A stretch of DNA of 64,000 nucleotides from NCBI RefSeq assembly GCF_036711975.1, contig NC_091968.1, forward strand, positions 16,864,001-16,928,000, read 5' to 3'. The translations under genes and the position numbers were made by a program. The notes below the pieces were generated by a model, which was not told the DNA's origin, searched no databases, and was given only the letters and a program-made list of their open reading frames with translations. Positions 58,654 through 64,000 of this stretch are shown piece after piece. Numbering within the stretch: position 1 is the stretch's first letter; each line of letters starts with the position of its first letter. Source of the DNA: Onthophagus taurus (Eukaryota; Arthropoda; Insecta; Coleoptera; Scarabaeidae).

Positions 58654-58740
58654 AGGATGTTCAGAAATTGGCGCGAAACACGTGTGTCGAGTAAAGTCGA
58701 CGGTGATCTGAAGCTTTATGGGCGTAGTTTCGGTTTCGGC
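58654..58740 (+). repeat. direct repeat at the outer edge of the right arm (copy 2)
   Basis: Matches 53851-53938; begins at the exact base where the arm's LTR piece ends. Confidence 0.9.
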
Positions 58741-59017
58741 CAAAATGCAGCCGAAACCGAAACTTCGCCGAAATCCCTATTTTAGACCGGAACTGGCCGA
58801 AACCGAAATTTCGGTCGGACATTAATCGTCAACACTAAATATACAAATTAACATTGAAGTTATAAGTGTATTTATTTTAAAATATAATTTTACAAAAGTA
58901 AATAAAATAATATTACAAGTGGGCTAGAAACATAATTACAGTACGAGTGTGGAGAATTGCACGGCGACGTCGTAGACCGAGTCGTGCAATTACTCTAGCC
59001 CACGTGTGATATACAGC
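58741..59017. other. non-coding, small hairpins
   Basis: Contains GCCGAAACCGAAA repeats near 58750-58815. GTGGGCTAGA...TCTAGCCCAC forms an inverted pair at about 58920-59002. Confidence 0.4.
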
Positions 59018-59395
59018 ATTTTATCTACGACTGCTAAAAATTACTAAAAAATCAATTTCTTTAAAAAAGTCTATTTGACATTTATAAAAATATTTTGAAA
59101 TGATTGTTGTCAATTTTGAATTGTCACTTTCAACATGTTTACTCATCTGGAATAAGTGTTTTGAAATGTAAAAACATAACAATTAATGTTTATAATAAAT
59201 AGTATTGATTCTCTGTAAGTAGATAGCACTTTTTCTTTTGTATTGTTGCTAGTTTCAATAAATTAAGTCTGTTCTGATTAGATTAAAAATGCGTTACGTA
59301 ATGAAACCAGTGCGGTAATGAACTTCATTACGTAACTCAAATCACCTCAAATGAGTGCGGTAATGATGACTTATCCAAGCAGTCGTAGATAAAAT
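59018..59395. mobile_element. possible 378-bp MITE
   Basis: ATTTTATCTACGACTGCT at 59018-59035 returns as an exact reverse complement at 59378-59395. No duplication was fixed. Confidence 0.45.
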
Positions 59396-59584
59396 AAAAT
59401 AAAATTATCGAATGATCAATAACCTAACCGTAAAATTCAAAATTGCCTGTATGTGAACTTCCCCGCATTCAACCACGGTGGTCAATCTGGTGAGAAATTT
59501 AAAATGCTCCTCCTAGTTTAAAAACAGACTGTAATGAAATAATTTAATTATTTCGTGACATGTTTATGTTTATATTATTTAAAT

Positions 59585-59746
59585 CCGGGTTAGCGCGTAC
59601 GCAGACCCGACTACCAAAAATTACGCGCCCGAGTTACCCGCATTAGGGGTAATCGCAGGGGTCAGCCCGACCGTAGTGCAATGGAAGGGCCTCGTCCTGG
59701 GGGAACCGCCTTATTGATCACGGTAGCCCCTACGCCAGGTAAGTAT
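59585..59746 (-). ncRNA. U1: U1 spliceosomal snRNA, copy D, divergent upstream region
   Basis: Minus strand, 162 bases, outside the palindrome. Two substitutions against copy C (GGGGCTACCG for GGGGTTACCG, and CACTACGG for CACTTCGG in a hairpin). 3' flank shared with B and C. Upstream it shares only the first 8 bases (CGAAAAGC) with the others, then differs, apart from a short ATAGATGGC phrase near -75. It may be a variant gene with its own promoter or a pseudogene. Confidence 0.88.
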
Positions 59747-60101
59747 GCTTTTCGAACACAATGACCATTCTTTCAAACCCAGTTTATCAATTATCATTAA
59801 CTAGAATATCAAAGCGCCATCTATGAATGACAAAACTAACATTATTCAGCTACTTGTAATAGTATTAAAAACATTACAAACGATATTTCAGACATGTGTA
59901 AACGATTAGGTTAAATCCAAGATTAGTCAGCATTTTTAATAATATCATTCTGACTAATGATATTTATCAATCAACTAAAAGAAAATTCTAAAACTATGGA
60001 CAACATTTCTAGACTCTATAAAAGATATTTCTATATAAAATATTGTCTATACCTTTTAGGATCGGTTTTACAATCATAGTTTAAGCGTCCGATTAACTTA
60101 A

Positions 60102-61900
60102 GGCTCCTTAACCGAGTCTGTCACCGTAGATTTCGAATTACTTCCTTATTCATTAATGGATTAGATTAATTTATCATTTGTCATGTTTCTACAATAGTTA
60201 TGAACCCGGGACAAGAACAGAAAATGAAATTTGAAGAAAAATATTGCTTTATTTTTGAAAATAGTAAGATTTTTACGATTTTTCTTCTTGGCCCGGATGT
60301 AAAACAATAAAATAGAAACATTATTCCTGTAGCACTTTTACGAAATATTAATAATAAACCCGTAATTAGTAATTTACGGTTTTACATTAAATTTTAATAG
60401 TTTGGAATATATTTTACTTCCCGGATCTCACGAGCGGTGATTGGTTAATGAAAAAAACATATGGGCTGGCTATGTGAATCTCTGGCGAGTGGTTTGTAAC
60501 GTAAAAAAACCGCAGACATAGATAAAAAACAAGTTTTTAGACATAGTTCTTGTCTACCGACTGCATACTATGAAAGGGGAGGAAGCTTACTTTTTCTGAT
60601 ATCGTGCTATAGAATGTTCTGATTATCGACTTGCGCGTAAATACGAACCAAAAGTGTATTTTTATATTATTATTATTTTATATAAATACAGGGTGATTCT
60701 CAACCTATACGCATAAACTTGGAGATTTACTACTCACGACGAATAATGACTAATAGGCGAAAAAATTTGTAGTAAAAGATTTTTTGTTTCATAGATATCC
60801 GTGATATTAACTATCAAGAATACATAGAACATTTTAAAATAACATCACAGCAAGTGTTCGAAGTGATTTCCCATATTTTCTATCAATTGGCCTCCCGGAA
60901 TCCACGATCTCCCATTAGCGCGGTCTAAACCAGGGTGTTGGCGAATTGTCTGGGCAGCAGCATGTAAATGATTTTGCAATATTGGCTCAGTATTAACTTC
61001 CGTTACGTACACTTTGCTTTTTAAGTGACCCGACAAGTAAAAATCAAGAGGGTTGAGGCTGGGCGATCACGGTAGCCAGGTCATTGGACCATCTCGACCT
61101 ATTCATTTTCCAGGAAACACATTATTTAGATTTAGAGAAACTAAAAAACTTTTACTAATAATGAATAAATCCTCGAGTTTATGTGTATAGGTTGAGAATC
61201 ACCCTGTATACTTTCAAGTAACACTAGGGAAGTGCCATACGGCGATTTTCTTGAAACTTGACATACAAGTAGGGTATGGAAAAATATTCGACACGTGTAT
61301 TGTCATTTCTGTCCGATCGCCGTTTTAAGGGTAGAAATCACCCTTTCCGATTTTAGAGATATGTTCGATTATTTTACGAATTATTTTTACGATTGTTGAG
61401 AAATTATGTCACTAGGGGTTTTTCTTCTATTTTCTTCTGGTTTACTTCTGTTTCAAAAACTACAATAACTTGTGTGTACTCTGCAATGATATTGCAATAA
61501 TTAAATATGCTTGGTGTTTGACATCAATGTACATGCAGCACTTCTTTGCGGTAACAAACGGCAACCCTTCACATTACTGTCTGTACTAATTTTAAAGTAT
61601 AGGTCAAAAAGCTCCCCGATTGCAAGCAACTATTTACTAATTTTGGGTTTCACCGATATTTAATTTATTATTTTTATTCAATATAAATTTAGTTTAATAA
61701 ATTTTAGGTACCCACAGTTCTTAATTGTTTCAGGTTGTAAATACATTATTCATAAATCTATTTTTATTCATTCCTTCATTGATAAAATGCATATTGCCCA
61801 ATAGGAAAACAGTGGGAATGTCTTGCCAGTACATGCTATCCTTTTTTGAACTTTCGTTTCTCTGTCGTCAAACATATTCTCATCAAGCGGTTAAGGAGCC
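60102..61900. mobile_element. 1.8-kb TTAA-flanked non-autonomous element (piggyBac-type)
   Basis: GGCTCCTTAACCG at 60102 and its exact reverse complement ending at 61900 are each flanked by TTAA (60098-60101 and 61901-61904). That is the target of piggyBac-like elements. No transposase is encoded. A mariner derivative sits inside at 60689-61206. Confidence 0.78.
60689..61206 (-). mobile_element. mariner deletion derivative nested in the TTAA element
   Basis: CAGGGTGATTCTCAACCTAT and its reverse complement bound 518 bases flanked by TA (60687-60688, 61207-61208). The interior keeps the transposase C-terminus on the minus strand (about 61070-60845: SGHLKSKVYVTEV ... IENMGNHFEHLL), so most of the coding region was deleted. 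Confidence 0.87.
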
Positions 61901-62027
61901 TTAATCTATGGTTAACTAACAAAAAAATGTTTTACAACTACCGTTTAACGTTAAACTACGGTTAGAATCGACGTTTACGTTACTAGTAGTCGTCGACCGC
62001 ATAGAAAATATTTGTATTATACTTATA

Positions 62028-63881
62028 CAGGGTGTCTCAGCGAGACCGGTCATTAGACGTTTCTGGGATTCTGGTGAAAATAAAAATTTGAGAATTCAGA
62101 CTTAAGTATTATCAATTACGATCTCTTCGTCTAAAATATTTTCAGATTTCTTGCACTTCCGGTTATACCGGAAGTCGCCACTAACTTTATTTTTTTAAAT
62201 GGAACACCCTGTATATTTTTACATATTTGGATTGGTCTGTTTTCAAGGTTTATAAATAACTTTACTTTTTGCAATTTGATTCGGTCGTTCTCGAGTTTTT
62301 CGAATTTTTCTAGGTAAATCTGCTCCAGCAGACATTTGTTCAAAAAATTAGAAAACACTCAATTTTTGGGATATCAATTTAGGATTGAGAACATGCTTAA
62401 GCAACATGATGGACTATGTTTTGGTGCCGAGAACTGCGGTCTAGAACGTTTGATCACTTTACTATGGCACGTTAACTTTTCAAAATTTGGAAGTACCATA
62501 ACTTAATTTTTTTAAATGGCACCCCCCATATTTTATTTTTTAGTCGTCTTCGGTGTCTCATTCTACATCTTTTATATCCCATATGGCCCATACCTATTAA
62601 TAGTTTGGGAGATAATTAGGGTTTTTTGAAAAATGCACACATATCATATGCCTTCTCAATGAGTTCTTGTTAAAGACTCACTTGTTTACGTCACTTGATG
62701 CATGTGAGCTAATAATTATCTGTTATGTCCCTTAATATTAGTACTGAAACGAGTTAAAATCGATAACAATAACGAAAGTAATATTTACACAAATCAAGAA
62801 ATTGTTAATTTATTTTTTTTGCATGAAAAGCGCGACAAAGTTCGTAGTATGATTCCCAGATCTTCTTTGGCAGCTCGAATTGAGGTGTTGGGACTGGGCT
62901 CGAAATAAGCCAAGGTATATATTTTTGGTCAGTTTAACACGTGATTAATTCGTCCAAAATGCAAAAAATTTGCTTCCATTCCTCTAAATTTCCCTTTTGT
63001 CATCGGAGATAAATGTGGATAATTTTCATTAAACATTCTGCAAGTTCTACAAAGGTTCTACTAAGAACTTTGTCGCACTTTTCGTGCACAAAAAATAAAT
63101 TATGGATTTCTTCATTTGTATAAACATTATTTACGTTATTAATATCCATTTTAACTGGTTTTAGACTCACAAGCATCAAACAACCTAAATTAGACTTTGA
63201 CGTTTATCAATAAGTCATTAAACATTTGTTTTCCATGGCACACTAGGTTAATATCCATATGATATGTGAGCATTTTTCAAAAAACCCTAATTATTTCTCA
63301 AACTATTAATGTTAGGCATAGAACATATGGAATATAAAAGATGTAAAATGAGACGCCGAAGACGATTAAGTAATAAAATATGGGGGGTGCCATTTAAAAA
63401 AATTAAGTTATGGTGCTTCCAAATTTCGAAAAGTTAACGTATCATAGTAAAGTGACCAAACGATCTAGACAGCCGTTCTCGGCACCAAAACATACTCCAT
63501 CATGTTGTTTAAGCATATTCTGAATCCTAAATTGATATCTCAAAAATTGAGTGTTCTATGATTTTTTGAACAAATGTCCGCTGGAGCAAATTTTTCTAGA
63601 AAAATTCGAATAACTCGAGAATTGCTGGTTCAAATTGCAAAAAGTAAAGTTATTTATAAACCTTCAAAACAGACAAATCTAAATATGTAAAAATATACAG
63701 GGTGTTCCATTTAAAAAAATAAAGTAGGTGGCGACTTCCGGTATAACCGGAAGTGCTAGAAATCTGAAAATATTTTAGATGAAGAGAACGTAATTTATAA
63801 TACTTAAGTCTGCATTCTCAAATTTTTTATTTGGCCAGAACCCCAGAAACGTCTAATGACCGGTCTCACTGAGACACCCTG
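62028..63881. mobile_element. 1.85-kb giant hairpin (foldback) element
   Basis: CAGGGTGTCTCAG at 62028 and GAGACACCCTG ending at 63881 are inverted ends of arms over 620 bases long (62028-62650 and 63270-63881). Inverted similarity continues inward almost to the middle, about 62880-63040. A second inner end-like phrase (CAGGGTGTTCCATTTAAA, reverse complement near 62195-62212, and at 63696-63713) and the ACTTCCGGTATAACCGGAAGT motif occur in both arms. Left flank is TA, right flank TC, so the target duplication is lost or mutated. No protein is encoded. Confidence 0.85.
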
Positions 63882-64000
63882 TCAAATTGAATGAAGCGCC
63901 GCCAAGGGGATTGTAATAGAAGTAATTTTAATAAACCGCGAAATTAGGATATTTTTAATGAAATAAAAGGTGAGTTTTACGATGATGATTGTTTAACATA

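Larger units (their letters stand above)
53953..58654 (-). repeat. right arm of the 9.6-kb palindrome
   Basis: About 4.70 kb, reverse complement of 49012-53731. Its outer end is the first 40 bases of the LTR (TGTTGCATATTAGG...), broken off exactly where the 88-base repeat begins. Confidence 0.93.

Overview
This window is nuclear DNA from an insect, possibly a beetle (the order is a guess; insect is much surer). It is AT-rich and intron-bearing. The clues are a GPI-anchored insect-type transferrin, a dynein-2 WD-repeat intermediate chain, U1 snRNA genes, a eukaryotic tRNA-Ala(AGC) without encoded CCA, a peritrophin-type chitin-binding exon, and a dense load of insect transposons (piggyBac, hAT, P, Merlin, Tc1/mariner, Ty3/gypsy, CR1/jockey-like, RTE-like and R1/jockey-like LINEs). 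There are no operons; almost everything outside two host genes is mobile or duplicated DNA.

Region 1 (1-19.6 kb) holds two host genes in tandem on the plus strand. The 3' exons of a two-lobed transferrin end at 8656, and 231 bases later the complete four-exon DYNC2I1 (WDR60) gene starts at 8888. Both have a very large intron (6.8 and 7.8 kb) filled with broken LINE and hAT sequence. The DYNC2I1 intron also holds a 1.77-kb foldback element built on a 143-bp tandem repeat, with 9-bp target duplications.

Region 2 (19.6-28.6 kb) is a transposon cluster. It has a nearly intact piggyBac element with TTAA duplications and a nested hAT MITE, a degraded opposite-orientation piggyBac relative, a P-element fragment and LINE pieces. 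It ends with an uninterrupted, apparently spliced Merlin/ISXO2-type transposase gene with no visible terminal repeats.

Region 3 (28.6-42 kb) is non-coding sequence with several well-bounded elements: a long-TIR mariner, a tandem MITE pair, a hAT MITE, a 2.6-kb hAT transposon with perfect 8-bp duplications, a U1 snRNA gene and an intron-retaining P-element fragment.

Region 4 (42-49 kb) is a Ty3/gypsy LTR retrotransposon on the minus strand, with 164-bp LTRs and a tRNA-Ser-like primer site. A near-complete CR1/jockey-like LINE lies inside it.

Region 5 (49-58.7 kb) is the most striking part: a 9.6-kb inverted duplication with two 4.7-kb arms around a 221-bp spacer. Each arm carries a U1 snRNA gene, a tRNA-Ala gene, an array of hairpin repeats and a lone chitin-binding exon. 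The outer break of the palindrome lies inside the LTR, so the duplication is younger than that retrotransposon. A fourth U1 copy follows at 59.6 kb.

Region 6 (59.7-64 kb) has a 1.8-kb TTAA-flanked non-autonomous element with a mariner derivative inside it, then a 1.85-kb giant hairpin element.

All calls rest on reading the sequence and on family knowledge; no alignment or database search was run.
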